Below, piece by piece: positions 1 to 8,651 of a stretch of 49,229 nt of DNA. Each line of letters starts with the position of its first letter. Position 1 is the stretch's first letter. Under the pieces are notes generated by a model. That model was not told the origin of the DNA, did no database searches, and worked only from the letters and a program-made list of their open reading frames with translations. This DNA is from Alphaproteobacteria bacterium (GTDB taxonomy: Bacteria; Pseudomonadota; Alphaproteobacteria; Micavibrionales; Micavibrionaceae). The translations under genes and the position numbers were made by a program. The DNA is taken from NCBI GenBank assembly GCA_020442425.1, contig JAGRKB010000015.1, positions 1-49,229 of the forward strand, in the 5' to 3' direction.

Positions 1-71
1 CAATATTAGGTGTCAGCCCCAAAAAGAAACATCTGCCAAAGCACTCTGAAAAATACTCATTATAAAATCCT

Positions 72-416
72 CTATCCTAAACTGCATAAATATCGAGACA
101 CCCAATCCGGATAACCGGTTTCATCCGCTCTCTGACGACGAATATCTTTGATCGGCAAAACTTCCTTCATCTCCGAAGGAAAACCACACCCTTGGAAACG
201 AAGTCGACAGTCCAAAGCTTTTTCAAGTCTCTCTTCAAGTGAGGCGATAGCAACATATAGTGAAAAATCAACAACAGCCTCCCCTCCGCTTACTCTAAAA
301 AAATCAACTTTGACAAAGCCTATAGCTTTTTTTCGTGCAGCTTGGACAAACCCCTTTACACGATTGCCCCGAACCACATCCCTCAATTCTTGATCCGTTA
401 AACTTATATATTCCAT
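72..416 (-). CDS. hypothetical protein, about 114 aa
   Basis: I do not recognise this protein. It is a soluble-looking alpha/beta sequence without a signal peptide or membrane segment; the middle (VVDFSLYVAIASLEERLEKAL) is predicted beta then amphipathic helix. Two start codons lie close together at 422 and 416. I prefer 416 because AAGGAT sits about 8 bases upstream of it, whereas it abuts the first ATG. The gene stands alone, facing away from the metallopeptidase gene at 528. The function is unknown; it could be a small accessory gene. Confidence 0.6.
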   Translation of the reverse strand: MEYISLTDQELRDVVRGNRVKGFVQAARKKAIGFVKVDFFRVSGGEAVVDFSLYVAIASLEERLEKALDCRLRFQGCGFPSEMKEVLPIKDIRRQRADETGYPDWVSRYLCSLG

Positions 417-435
417 AACCATATCCTTAGTTTAG

Positions 436-458
436 AGGACTGGAGGACTGGAGGATTG
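436..458. repeat. tandem 8-bp repeat, three units
   Basis: The octamer AGGACTGG occurs at 436-443 and 444-451, followed by a degenerate third unit (AGGATTG) at 452-458. It sits in the 105-bp gap just upstream of the gene ending at 72. The remainder of this gap is AT-rich with no other feature seen. Confidence 0.7.
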
Positions 459-527
459 CACGTTTACATATTAAAAACAATGCTTTTTTTAACTTGATCT
501 TTAACAAATCAGGTTCACAATGGTCAC

Positions 528-1250
528 ATGGTTGATTTCTCTACCATCTCTCCGCATCTGAATGTCAAAATCTCGCCGAAAGCCAAAAGACTGGCCCTGA
601 GATTAGATGCACATGCAGGATGCATTAATTTGGTGATCCCCAAACGGGCGAGCATCAAGAGCGCCTATGCTTTTGCTGAATCCAACCAAAGTTGGATCGA
701 AGACAAGATCAGCAACCTGCCGCGCCCTATCCCGTTTTCACATGGACAAGTCATCCCGCTCATGGGCAAAGACAGAACTATTAAAATCATTCATTCTGAT
801 AAAAAATACACTGAAATCAATGTTCTGGATGATGTAATTGAAGTCAAAACACAACTTGAAAATCCATCAGCTCGCATTCAGCGCGCCCTGCGTCTCTACG
901 CCGAAAAAGAACTCAAAACTCTGGCAGACGCCAAAGCCGCTAGTATCAATCGCAAACTCACCCATTTCTGTGTGCGCGATATGAAGTCCCGCTGGGGAAG
1001 CTGCTCAAAAGATGGTCGCATGACCCTATCATGGAGGCTGGCTTTTGCCCCTCCTCACGCCTTCGATTATGTAATCGCCCACGAATCGGCTCACCTGATT
1101 CACGATAACCACGGCAAAGACTTCTGGAAGTTATGCGCAGAATTATCCACAGACTATACCACAGGGAAAGAATGGATGCGCCTTAACGGTATCCACCTTG
1201 GTCGATATGGGAAATACCCATCTCCAGCTCAAGAAACTCCTGAAGAATAA
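528..1250 (+). CDS. YgjP/DUF45-type zinc metallopeptidase
   Basis: This 240-aa protein belongs to the YgjP-like metallopeptidase family (DUF45, related to M48/SprT-type zinc peptidases). The zinc motif HESAH lies at residues 185-189, followed by HDNHGKDFW at 192-200, which supplies the usual downstream ligand region. The family signature RWGSCS is at 155-160. The length is typical. There is no signal peptide, so it is probably cytosolic. The ATG at 528 has only a weak ribosome-binding site; another ATG at 520 is out of frame. The 3' end overlaps the convergent ruvX gene by 68 bp. The substrate is unknown. Confidence 0.9.
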   Translation: MVDFSTISPHLNVKISPKAKRLALRLDAHAGCINLVIPKRASIKSAYAFAESNQSWIEDKISNLPRPIPFSHGQVIPLMGKDRTIKIIHSDKKYTEINVLDDVIEVKTQLENPSARIQRALRLYAEKELKTLADAKAASINRKLTHFCVRDMKSRWGSCSKDGRMTLSWRLAFAPPHAFDYVIAHESAHLIHDNHGKDFWKLCAELSTDYTTGKEWMRLNGIHLGRYGKYPSPAQETPEE

Positions 1251-1680
1251 CCTGCGCAGCCATTTTATCAACAATCTGGCCTCTTTTGGCGCGGGAATAA
1301 TCCACTTCCTCGATCATGAATTTCTCGGCCTTGTGCGTTGAAAACCGCTCATCAAAGAAAACTACAGGAACATCGGGAATATGCTTGAGCAACTCCAGCA
1401 TAACATCCCTCACCCCTTGGCATCTTGGTCCTTCCGTTCCATCCACATTCAAGGGCCAACCGACCACTAGCCCTTCACAGCTATACTGATCCATATAATC
1501 CTTGAGCTGAGCGGCATCTATAGCCATTTTCTTGCGGTTTATAACCTTTAACGGACTAACAGTCCCTGTCAAAATAGCTCCGAACGCAACCCCGATGGTT
1601 TTGGTTCCGATATCGAGAGCCAGAAGACGAGACGTTCCGTTCAGTTTTTGCTTAAATTCTTCAATGGAAACTATTGCCAT
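1183..1680 (-). CDS. ruvX: RuvX/YqgF putative pre-16S rRNA nuclease (Holliday junction resolvase-like)
   Basis: This 165-aa protein is the RuvX/YqgF family RNase H-fold nuclease, implicated in 16S rRNA 5'-end maturation and formerly annotated as a Holliday junction resolvase. The first acidic residue is in LDIGTKTIG (D23), VVGWPLN is at 72-78, FFDER at 108-112, and the last acidic residue in IVDKMAA (D138). The length is slightly above the usual 140-150 aa. It is transcribed divergently from gatC with a 66-bp gap, and convergently with the metallopeptidase gene, overlapping it by 68 bp. Confidence 0.93.
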   Translation of the reverse strand: MAIVSIEEFKQKLNGTSRLLALDIGTKTIGVAFGAILTGTVSPLKVINRKKMAIDAAQLKDYMDQYSCEGLVVGWPLNVDGTEGPRCQGVRDVMLELLKHIPDVPVVFFDERFSTHKAEKFMIEEVDYSRAKRGQIVDKMAAQVILQEFLELEMGISHIDQGGYR

Positions 1681-1746
1681 TCTTGTTGCAGCGCGCCTAT
1701 TTGAATGTTAAATCTTTGATATACACTATTATAGAAGAGAGAAACG

Positions 1747-2034
1747 ATGTCCATTGATAAATCAACCGTATCAAAAATCGCAAACTTGGCCAGAATAAAG
1801 GTCACAGAACAAGACCTCGATTACTACGCCCCTCAACTCCAGAATATTCTCTCCTGGGCCGAACAACTGCAAGAAGTTGATACCAGCGGCGTAGAACCGC
1901 TTGCAAACGTATCAGAAATTGCACTCTCCCTTCGTAAAGATGAAGTGACGGATGGCAATATCCAACAAGATATTCTGGCGAATGCTCCGGAAACAGTCGA
2001 AGGCTTCTTCGTTGTGACCAAGATCGTTGAATAA
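1747..2034 (+). CDS. gatC: Asp/Glu-tRNA amidotransferase subunit C
   Basis: This 95-aa protein has the normal length and pattern of GatC, with the N-terminal helix SKIANLARIKVTEQDL and the central PLANVSEIALSLRKDEV segment that threads between GatA and GatB. GatC stabilises the GatCAB complex, which transamidates Glu-tRNA(Gln) and/or Asp-tRNA(Asn) in the cytoplasm. It opens the gat cluster and is followed 57 bases later by gatA. The 66-bp divergent region upstream is AT-rich; TTGAAT at 1701 and TATTAT at 1727 could be promoter boxes, but their 20-base spacing is poor. Confidence 0.95.
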   Translation: MSIDKSTVSKIANLARIKVTEQDLDYYAPQLQNILSWAEQLQEVDTSGVEPLANVSEIALSLRKDEVTDGNIQQDILANAPETVEGFFVVTKIVE

Positions 2035-2091
2035 CATAGACAATTGTTATTCCCCAAAGCCCCATCCAAGAATTTAAAAGAGAACGAGACG

Positions 2092-3576
2092 ATGACCAGT
2101 AAACTTCTATCCATGACTGTAACAGAAACTCTAACAGGCCTAAAAAACAAAGAGTTCAGTGCAACCGAACTTACAAAAGCGCACATCGAACAAATGGAGG
2201 CCTGCCGCAGCCTGAATGCCATGATTACCGAAACACCGGAACAAGCACTGGCAGAAGCTGCTCAATCAGATGAGCGCATTGCAAAAGGTGAAATGCGCGA
2301 ATTAGAAGCCATTCCGATGGCGATGAAAGATTTGTTCTGCACCAAAGGCGTGCGCACAACTGCCGCGAGCCATATTCTTGAGAACTTTATCCCAACCTAT
2401 GAGTCAACCGTCTCTCAAAAATTGAAAGACGCAGGAACAATCACCATCGGCAAAACCAACCTCGATGAATTTGCAATGGGTGGAGCAAACATCACCAGCT
2501 ATTTCGGCCCTGTCGAAAACCCATGGAAGAGCAAAACAGCCCCTGAGAAAAAACTTGTTCCCGGCGGATCATCAGGCGGATCAGCCGCAGCCGTTGCCGC
2601 AGGCATGTCCATGCTCGCAACAGGAACAGACACAGGCGGGTCAACCCGCCAACCTGCAAGCTTTTGTGGTATTGTTGGCGTTAAACCAACCTATGGTCGC
2701 TGCTCTCGCTGGGGAATTATAGCGTTTGCATCGTCTCTTGACCAAGCAGGCGCCTTTGCGCGTAACGTCGAAGATAGCGCCCTCATGCTCAAAGTCATGG
2801 CAGGCCATGATGCAAAAGACTCAACCTCAGCCCGTCATGAAGTCCCCGATTTTGCGGCTCTCATGAAACAAGACATCAAAGGCCTCAAAATCGGTATCCC
2901 GAAAGAATACCGCGTAGATGGCATGCCGCAAGACGTGCTCGATATTTGGAACAAAGGCGCTGAAATGCTCAAATCCGCTGGGGCAGAAATCGTCGAAATT
3001 TCCCTACCGCACACGAAATATGCCGTTCCGACCTATTATATTGTCGCTCCTGCGGAGGCTTCTTCCAACCTCGCCCGTTATGATGGTGTACGCTATGGTT
3101 TACGTGAGGAAGGAAAAGACTTGCAGGAAATGTATGAAAACACACGCGCCGCAGGTTTCGGCGCCGAAGTCAAACGCCGCATCATGATCGGAACATATTG
3201 CTTGTCCGCAGGATACTACGATGCTTACTACACCAAGGCCCAACGCATTCGCCGCCTGATCTCTAACGACTTTGCCGCTGCATTTGAAAAATGTGACGCG
3301 ATTTTGACGCCGACAGCACCATCATCTGCATTTGCTATCGGTGAAAATTCCGACGACCCTATCAAAATGTACTTAGGTGACGTGTTCACTATTCCGGCAT
3401 CTTTGGCTGGCCTTCCTGGAATTTCCGTCCCTGCAGGTTTGGATGATCAAGGCCTGCCTTTGGGGCTACAAATCATTGGGCGCGCATGGGATGAAGTCAC
3501 CATGTTCCGCACAGCCTTTGCTCTGGAACAAGCCGTTGCTTTCTCGGCTCAACCGGAACTAATTAAAGTGGCCTAA
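2092..3576 (+). CDS. gatA: Asp/Glu-tRNA amidotransferase subunit A (amidase)
   Basis: GatA is the glutaminase/amidase subunit of GatCAB and releases ammonia from glutamine for the GatB active site. From the ATG at 2092 the protein is 494 aa. The amidase-signature triad is visible: Lys79 in AMKDLF, Ser160 in GGSSGGS and Ser184 in TDTGGST. The open frame extends upstream to a TTG at 2044, but the ATG at 2092 has a purine-rich GAGAACGAG in front and gives the normal family N-terminus. The stop codon overlaps an ATG at 3576. The usual partner gatB is separated from gatA by two unrelated secreted-protein genes. Confidence 0.96.
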   Translation: MTSKLLSMTVTETLTGLKNKEFSATELTKAHIEQMEACRSLNAMITETPEQALAEAAQSDERIAKGEMRELEAIPMAMKDLFCTKGVRTTAASHILENFIPTYESTVSQKLKDAGTITIGKTNLDEFAMGGANITSYFGPVENPWKSKTAPEKKLVPGGSSGGSAAAVAAGMSMLATGTDTGGSTRQPASFCGIVGVKPTYGRCSRWGIIAFASSLDQAGAFARNVEDSALMLKVMAGHDAKDSTSARHEVPDFAALMKQDIKGLKIGIPKEYRVDGMPQDVLDIWNKGAEMLKSAGAEIVEISLPHTKYAVPTYYIVAPAEASSNLARYDGVRYGLREEGKDLQEMYENTRAAGFGAEVKRRIMIGTYCLSAGYYDAYYTKAQRIRRLISNDFAAAFEKCDAILTPTAPSSAFAIGENSDDPIKMYLGDVFTIPASLAGLPGISVPAGLDDQGLPLGLQIIGRAWDEVTMFRTAFALEQAVAFSAQPELIKVA

Positions 3577-3599
3577 TGAAAAGACAGGAACGTAACGTC

Positions 3600-4301
3600 A
3601 TGATAAAATTTCTAACTGTTACTCTCTGCATTCTTCTAACCACTCTCATGATTTCGACAGCATGGGCGCAAAGCAGCACATCTGGACGCAGCGGCCCTCT
3701 CTACGATATGAATGCCGCAAAAAACATTGCCTCCAATATCATGCCGGTTTTGCCTGACGAAACATTTACCGCAGCGCCGGGAAACACAATTCCAACAGAA
3801 ACCATGGAAAAAATCTATGACACCTGTACATCCAAAATGCCGAGGCATTTTACTCCGGAATCTTTGAGATACTACTGCGCCTGTTCCGCAGCAGCAACGT
3901 CAGCGAACATATCAATGTCTGAACTCATTGAGATGCAAGATAGAAGAAACTGGAAACTTGGAAACAAAACTTTCGAAAAATATGTTCATGAAGTCATGGC
4001 ACAATGTATAGACGTCCCCGTTGACGACAAAGAATACATGGCATGCGTGACCAACAGATCAACTGACTGGCGCGTTGAACGCGTTCCACTTTATTGCAAA
4101 TGCGTCAGCAAAGGCATGAAAAACTATGCTTCGAAATTCGGCGAAATTGACATGATGATGGAATGGGGTAATACATCCAAATGGTACCTATCTCCGCTTG
4201 AAGCACTCTATTACAACAACAACTATGTCTCGAAAAAGAACGAATACGCAAAAAACTGCATCGGGCATTATAGAAGCAAAGACCCTCTGGGACGATACTA
4301 A
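3600..4301 (+). CDS. secreted cysteine-rich protein with two CxC repeats (paralogue 1)
   Basis: I do not recognise a named family. The ATG at 3600, with AGGAA 13 bases upstream, gives a clear signal peptide ending near AWA|Q at residue 23; an upstream in-frame ATG at 3576 overlaps the gatA stop. The mature part holds two similar units of the form C, about 15-17 residues, Y-C-x-C, about 40-55 residues, C. The first has YDTC, YYCAC and MAQC; the second has YMAC, YCKC and AKNC. The even number of cysteines and the export signal suggest periplasmic disulfides. The next gene is a paralogue. Both sit inside the gat cluster and are probably co-transcribed with it. The function is unknown. Confidence 0.85.
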   Translation: MIKFLTVTLCILLTTLMISTAWAQSSTSGRSGPLYDMNAAKNIASNIMPVLPDETFTAAPGNTIPTETMEKIYDTCTSKMPRHFTPESLRYYCACSAAATSANISMSELIEMQDRRNWKLGNKTFEKYVHEVMAQCIDVPVDDKEYMACVTNRSTDWRVERVPLYCKCVSKGMKNYASKFGEIDMMMEWGNTSKWYLSPLEALYYNNNYVSKKNEYAKNCIGHYRSKDPLGRY

Positions 4302-4313
4302 TACGGGGACATC

Positions 4314-4880
4314 ATGAAACACATAAAAACAAATATCAAAGGTACCCTACTCGGTATAATAGCCCTACTCATTATGGGGATTTTAGGGACACCATTTGCA
4401 AAAGCAGAAACCGCCATTTCTTCTGAAATAGCAAATAACTTTTACCAACAATGCCAGATCAATTCCCGCAAAGAAGGAACAATGTCCGAAAGCTCAATTA
4501 TGGCCTATTGCGAATGCACATCTAAAACGATGAAGCAGAATATGTCGGTTGAGGATTTGGTTGCAATGAAAGGCGAAGACCAAGCCGCTCGCAACGCGAT
4601 TAATAAAGTCATCACAGATGTAAACGGCCCATGCATGGCTGTTCCTCTGCACGACAAAGTTTACAACAAATGTATGATGGATGTATCAAACAAAAAAGTC
4701 TGCGAATGCCTTTCAACCGGTATCGCCCTTGAAATATCCGACAAAACGCAAACCATGATGAAAGAACTGCTTCAGAAAAATCCAAATATGTTTGATCCGA
4801 TGGGGGAGCTGATGGAAATGCCTGAATATAAACAGGCAGAAAAAACCATCACCATGGGATGCATCACAACCAACTTCTAA
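4314..4880 (+). CDS. secreted cysteine-rich protein with two CxC repeats (paralogue 2)
   Basis: This 188-aa protein resembles the preceding gene product. It has a signal peptide or N-terminal membrane segment ([20 protein letters not shown], cleavage after AKA likely). Two cysteine units follow: YQQC, YCEC and NGPC, then YNKC, VCECL and TMGC. The helix after each CxC (for example [10 protein letters not shown]) matches SMSELIEM in the neighbour. It begins 12 bases after the previous gene, with GGGGACATC as a likely ribosome-binding site, and ends 32 bases before gatB. A periplasmic, disulfide-bonded role is inferred; the actual function is unknown. Confidence 0.85.
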   Translation: MKHIKTNIKGTLLGIIALLIMGILGTPFAKAETAISSEIANNFYQQCQINSRKEGTMSESSIMAYCECTSKTMKQNMSVEDLVAMKGEDQAARNAINKVITDVNGPCMAVPLHDKVYNKCMMDVSNKKVCECLSTGIALEISDKTQTMMKELLQKNPNMFDPMGELMEMPEYKQAEKTITMGCITTNF

Positions 4881-4912
4881 TTTTTGTAAAGACAAGACCG
4901 AAGGAAAAAAGA

Positions 4913-6364
4913 ATGTCAGCAATAATCAAAGGCGAAACAGGCGACTGGGAAATTGTAATTGGTATGGAAGTCCATGCCCAGATCACAGCCAATTCGAAGT
5001 TGTTTTCAGGCGCCGCAACAGATTTCGGATCAGCTCCGAACTCTCAAGTCTCCCTCGTGGACGCCGCTATGCCGGGAATGCTCCCTGTGCTCAACGAATA
5101 TTGCGTTGAACAAGCAGTCCGCACAGGTTTGGGCCTGAACGCTCAAATCAACTTGCACTCCGTATTCGAGCGTAAAAACTATTTCTACCCCGACCTGCCG
5201 CAGGGCTATCAAATTTCACAATTCCTGCACCCGATTGTTGGTAAAGGCGTCATTGAAATTGATCTGCCGAACGGTGAGACCAAAGAAATCGGTATCACCC
5301 GCCTCCACTTGGAACAAGACGCCGGAAAATCCATTCACGACCAACACCCATCCAAAAGCTTTGTGGACCTCAACCGCTCAGGATGCGCTTTGATGGAAAT
5401 CGTCTCCGAACCTGATCTGCGTGGCCCGGAAGAAGCTTCTGCCTACCTGACAAAACTGCGCATGATTTTGCGCTACTTGGAAACTTGTGACGGCAACTTG
5501 GAAGAAGGTTCCATGCGCGCAGACGTAAACGTCTCTGTTCGCAAACCGGGTGGAGAACTCGGCACGCGCTGCGAGATTAAAAACGTCAACTCGATCAAAG
5601 CCGTACAAATGGCGATTGAATATGAATCAACCCGCCAAGTCGAAATCATCGAAAACGGCGGTTCAATCAAACAAGAAACCCGCCTCTGGGACCCGACCAA
5701 GGGCGAAACACGCTCTATGCGCTCTAAAGAAGAAGCACACGACTACCGCTACTTCCCCGACCCTGATCTGCTACCTCTAATCGTAGAACAAAGCTTTGTT
5801 GATGAGCTGAAAAAGACATTGCCTGAGTTGCCCGACCAAAAGAAACACCGCTTTATGCAGACCTATGGCCTTGGGGTATATGATGCTTCCGTCCTTATCA
5901 TGGAACGCTCCCGCGCAAACTTCTATGAAGAAGCCGCAGCAGGCCACGATGCAAAGATCGTCGCAAACTGGGTCATCAACGAACTCTTGGGCGCACTCAA
6001 CAAAGACGGAAAAACTTTGGAAGAAAGCCAAGTCACCGCTAAACAATTGGGTGCACTCGTCGGACTGATTTCCGATCAAACCATTTCCGGTAAAATCGCC
6101 AAAGATGTCTTTGCCGAAATGATAGATTCAGGCAAAGACCCTGCCGCCATCGTTGAAGAAAAAGGTCTGAAACAGGTAACGGACACAGGCGCGATTGAAA
6201 AAATCGTCGATGAAGTCATTGCCGAAAACCCTGACAACGTCGCAGCCTACAAAGGCGGCAAAGACAAACTCTTCGGCTTCTTCGTAGGACAAGTCATGAA
6301 GAAATCAGGGGGCAAAGCCAACCCCGATATGGTCAACGATCTCTTGAAAAAGAAATTGAACTAA
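4913..6364 (+). CDS. gatB: Asp/Glu-tRNA amidotransferase subunit B
   Basis: GatB binds and activates the mischarged tRNA in GatCAB. The 483-aa protein from ATG 4913 has the family start [14 protein letters not shown], the motif [16 protein letters not shown], the segment [14 protein letters not shown] and the C-terminal YqeY-like tRNA-binding tail ending [22 protein letters not shown] lies about 8 bases before the chosen start; the frame is open upstream to 4859, but that extension runs back over the previous gene's stop. The stop overlaps the ATG of the DUF4177 gene (TAATG), implying translational coupling. Confidence 0.96.
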   Translation: MSAIIKGETGDWEIVIGMEVHAQITANSKLFSGAATDFGSAPNSQVSLVDAAMPGMLPVLNEYCVEQAVRTGLGLNAQINLHSVFERKNYFYPDLPQGYQISQFLHPIVGKGVIEIDLPNGETKEIGITRLHLEQDAGKSIHDQHPSKSFVDLNRSGCALMEIVSEPDLRGPEEASAYLTKLRMILRYLETCDGNLEEGSMRADVNVSVRKPGGELGTRCEIKNVNSIKAVQMAIEYESTRQVEIIENGGSIKQETRLWDPTKGETRSMRSKEEAHDYRYFPDPDLLPLIVEQSFVDELKKTLPELPDQKKHRFMQTYGLGVYDASVLIMERSRANFYEEAAAGHDAKIVANWVINELLGALNKDGKTLEESQVTAKQLGALVGLISDQTISGKIAKDVFAEMIDSGKDPAAIVEEKGLKQVTDTGAIEKIVDEVIAENPDNVAAYKGGKDKLFGFFVGQVMKKSGGKANPDMVNDLLKKKLN

Positions 6365-6588
6365 TGTCCAAACGCTACGAATATAAAACCATCATCTATA
6401 AAGAAGGCCTGATCGGCTCTCTTCTCTTGGGTGAGTCCAAAGTTAATCCGGACAATCTGACCGAAATGCTCAATAAATATGGCCAACAAGGTTGGCGCGT
6501 GCGCACGATGGAACGCGAAAATCGCCGCTCCCTCCTCTTCTTCAGCCGCGAAGCCTTTCTGATCGTTCTGGAACGTGAAATCGGCTAG
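6364..6588 (+). CDS. DUF4177 domain protein
   Basis: This 74-aa protein matches DUF4177: YEYKTIIYK at the start, then LTEMLNKYGQQGWRVRTM and a final strand FLIVLERE. The domain is a small alpha/beta fold of unknown function found in many bacteria. The start overlaps the gatB stop by one base, so it should be translated from the gat transcript. Confidence 0.85.
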   Translation: MSKRYEYKTIIYKEGLIGSLLLGESKVNPDNLTEMLNKYGQQGWRVRTMERENRRSLLFFSREAFLIVLEREIG

Positions 6589-6594
6589 TTCTCT

Positions 6595-7272
6595 ATGATC
6601 GAAAAACAGAATGGCATATCAATCCTACGCGGAGATAAAATTCGCGGAGGATTAAAAAAACTAGCACTTCTTGAGTATCTGCCCCAACTCAACCACACGA
6701 ACTTTGCCTACGCAGGCACCGTTTTCGGTTCAGGCGGCTGGGCTTTAGCAACGGCCTGCGAAGAATTAGGGCTGCGCTGCTCCCTCTTTATTGCCAAATC
6801 AAAACACACGTCACAATGGATCAATGACCTAAATCCGAACACCTGCGATCTCATCTGGGTTGACCCAAAACCCGTAGAACAAATCAAATCAGAAATCGAA
6901 ACCACTCGTCCCGATCTTTATATGATGCCGCTCGGCTTTGATAATCCTGATTTTATAAAATCTATGGCAAAGACTTTAAAAGACATCATCCCTACACCCC
7001 CTCCGCAAATCTGGCTCTCGGCATTAAGCGGTGCTTTGGCACGCGCCGCTTGCCTAGCCTTCCCCGAAACAGAAATCATAGCGGTATCTCCCGTAAAACA
7101 TGTAGGAGATTGCGGACACGCAAGAATTATCTTTGCCCCCGAAAAATTCCATCACCCTGCGCAAACACCGCCGCCCTATCCCGCCTGCCCGTATAGCTGC
7201 GCAAAAATCTGGCAATTCGTCGATTTACAAGCCAACAACAAAGCCTATATTATCAATGTCGGATATATCTAA
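6595..7272 (+). CDS. PLP-dependent-lyase-like protein (tryptophan synthase beta fold), uncertain
   Basis: The 225-aa protein shows the outline of fold-type II PLP enzymes of the ACC deaminase/D-cysteine desulfhydrase group: RGDKIRGGLKKLALLEYL (residues 12-29) resembles the lysine-containing 'GGNK-RKLE' segment, and AGTVFGSGGWALATACEELG (40-59) resembles the Asn-loop region. It is much shorter than a true enzyme (usually over 300 aa) and lacks an obvious glycine-rich phosphate loop; LSALSGALARA may be its counterpart. A reduced or non-catalytic relative is possible. It lies 6 bases after the DUF4177 gene. I give the family assignment low confidence but the coding call high confidence. Confidence 0.6.
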   Translation: MIEKQNGISILRGDKIRGGLKKLALLEYLPQLNHTNFAYAGTVFGSGGWALATACEELGLRCSLFIAKSKHTSQWINDLNPNTCDLIWVDPKPVEQIKSEIETTRPDLYMMPLGFDNPDFIKSMAKTLKDIIPTPPPQIWLSALSGALARAACLAFPETEIIAVSPVKHVGDCGHARIIFAPEKFHHPAQTPPPYPACPYSCAKIWQFVDLQANNKAYIINVGYI

Positions 7273-7287
7273 CAGGAGGAAAGCCTC

Positions 7288-7737
7288 ATGCCCAACACAG
7301 CCAAACTCCACCGCGTATTAAAAGCCCCTCCTGAACGCGTGTACCGCGCCTTCACCGAAGCAGAAGCCTTGTGTAGCTGGATGCCGCCCTTTGGCTGGAT
7401 CGGCAAAGTCTATTCCATGGATGTCAAAGTCGGAGGGACATTCAAAATGTCTTTCACAAATTTCTCGAACGGCATGGAGCATAATTTCGGCGGAGAATAT
7501 TTGGAAATCATCCCGAATGAGAAACTGCACTACACGGATGAATTCGAAGACCCGAATATCCCCGGAACCATTACAGTCACTGTAACTTTCAAGAAAGTCA
7601 GCGTCGGAACAGAGCTAACAATCATTCAAGAAGGCTTGCCCGACATAATCCCGCTCGAGGCCTGCTATCTGGGTTGGCAAGAATCCCTAACCAAACTAGC
7701 TAACTTGGTAGAACCTGAAATACCCAATAACTGCTAA
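7288..7737 (+). CDS. AHSA1/SRPBCC domain protein
   Basis: This 149-aa protein is an AHSA1-type START/SRPBCC domain protein: HRVLKAPPERVYRAFTEAEAL at the start, the strand pair with GGTFKMSFTNF, FGGEYLEIIPNEKLHYTDEFED and the C-terminal helix CYLGWQESLTKLANLV. Such proteins bind small hydrophobic ligands or act as chaperone activators; the ligand here is unknown. A strong AGGAGG precedes the ATG. It is the last gene of the gat run and lies just before the integrated island. Confidence 0.92.
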   Translation: MPNTAKLHRVLKAPPERVYRAFTEAEALCSWMPPFGWIGKVYSMDVKVGGTFKMSFTNFSNGMEHNFGGEYLEIIPNEKLHYTDEFEDPNIPGTITVTVTFKKVSVGTELTIIQEGLPDIIPLEACYLGWQESLTKLANLVEPEIPNNC

Positions 7738-7738
7738 T

Positions 7739-7763
7739 AAAAAGCCCCCATAACGGGGGCAAT
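7739..7763 (-). terminator. displaced terminator of tRNA-Ser
   Basis: The stem GCCCCC (7744-7749) and GGGGGC (7755-7760) encloses a 5-base loop. On the minus strand it is followed by TTTTT, so it terminates minus-strand transcription well; on the plus strand the tract is only AATTTAT. The nearest minus-strand feature is the copy of the tRNA-Ser 3' end at 7769, so this was probably the tRNA's terminator before the island inserted. It may also stop the convergent AHSA1 transcript. Confidence 0.75.
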
Positions 7764-7768
7764 TTATA

Positions 7769-7790
7769 ATGGCGGAACGGGAGGACTTCG
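7769..7790. other. attachment site, left (truncated tRNA-Ser 3' end)
   Basis: ATGGCGGAACGGGAGG matches 17117-17132 exactly. Two mismatches and TTCG follow, so the match extends to 22 bp, covering the CCA end, acceptor strand and part of the T arm of tRNA-Ser on the minus strand. The left copy has drifted, which suggests the insertion is not very recent or that the crossover lay within the 16 bp. Confidence 0.85.
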
Positions 7791-7844
7791 CAATATCGAA
7801 ATATCTTATTGATATTTATAGATATTTGTAATTTCGAAGTTCAT

Positions 7845-7867
7845 TCTACCCCCAAATCTACCCCCTG
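7845..7867 (+). other. candidate integrase arm-type sites, left end
   Basis: Two direct copies of a TACCCCC motif (TACCCCCAAA at 7847, TACCCCCTG at 7859) lie 60-80 bp inside the left attachment site. The same 21-bp block, with 19 identities, recurs at 16973-16993 near the right end. The reading as integrase arm sites is inference. Confidence 0.5.
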
Positions 7868-7890
7868 ACCGAAAAATCAGGGGCTTTTTT
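7862..7890 (+). terminator. rho-independent terminator
   Basis: CCCCTGA (7862-7868) pairs with TCAGGGG (7877-7883) around a loop of eight bases, followed by CTTTTTT. It lies at the left edge of the island and would stop plus-strand read-through from the gat/AHSA1 run into the cargo genes. It overlaps the second TACCCCC motif. From 7891 to 8157 I see only short ORFs without ribosome-binding sites. Confidence 0.75.
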
Positions 7891-8157
7891 GTTCATTTTT
7901 ATTCGCCGTTGCACTTTATCATTCTTCGCTTTAAAAACAAAGGATGTCTGTTCTTCTTTTTGGGCGGGCTGGGGCTTTCATCCCCATACAGGCGGCAATG
8001 ACACTGCCGGAAATGTGTCGCTACTCAGCTTTGACTGGGTGGCGATGTCATGTCCAACGCGCAAGCCAAAAGCATCGCGCCGTTCCTGTAACGGATGAAA
8101 CACCCAGTCACCAGAGCAGGACAGCTTTGGTGGCTTTTACTTTGGAGGTTATATTCA

Positions 8158-8634
8158 ATGAAACGAATTATCTTAATGGCATCCACCTTGATGCTTTCTG
8201 CGTGTGGAACATCCGGCGTGACAAATGCCGAATTACTAAATCAAGAAATCCCTAAAAATTATTCTAGAATTATCGTAACGCGAGACAATAGTTTGCGCTA
8301 TATGGCAGGTGGAGCGGATGTCTCCTTGAACGGGGAAAAAATAGCAAGTCTCGCAACCAAAGCCAGTGTAATAAAGGACACACCGTCTGGAAAAAATACC
8401 CTTATGGTGCGCGCTCCAGCTGATTTTGGTGATTACAGTATTTCATTCGAAACAAAACCCCATAAAACTTATCGCTTTGTTGTTTCACCAAATGAAAACA
8501 AATCATTGTTACCGGGAATGCTCTTTGGAGCAATTGGTGAGACAGTGCAATCAATCAATGCACACACAAGCAATAATTCTGGATATTTCCAAATCGAACC
8601 TGAAACTAATAAAGATCAGACAGAAACACCATAA
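8158..8634 (+). CDS. lipoprotein, DUF2846/PEGA-like
   Basis: The ATG at 8158 follows GGAGG by 9 bases and gives a short signal peptide with the lipobox LSAC (Cys16), so this is a predicted lipoprotein of 158 aa. The body has the pattern seen in DUF2846-like domains: an early strand IIVTRDNSLRYMAGG, then DVSLNGEKIASL, then a 'KNTLMV' strand and YSISFETKPHKTYRFVV. A longer reading frame upstream to 8095 lacks a good ribosome-binding site. It is the first cargo gene of the island; the next gene, 17 bases on, is also exported. The role is unknown, perhaps at the cell envelope. Confidence 0.8.
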   Translation: MKRIILMASTLMLSACGTSGVTNAELLNQEIPKNYSRIIVTRDNSLRYMAGGADVSLNGEKIASLATKASVIKDTPSGKNTLMVRAPADFGDYSISFETKPHKTYRFVVSPNENKSLLPGMLFGAIGETVQSINAHTSNNSGYFQIEPETNKDQTETP

Positions 8635-8651
8635 CAAAAGGGACATAAATC

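Noticed and set aside
7889..8255. Two overlapping plus-strand ORFs before the lipoprotein gene
   Set aside because: They have no ribosome-binding site or recognisable domain, have unusual composition, and one overlaps the well-supported lipoprotein start.
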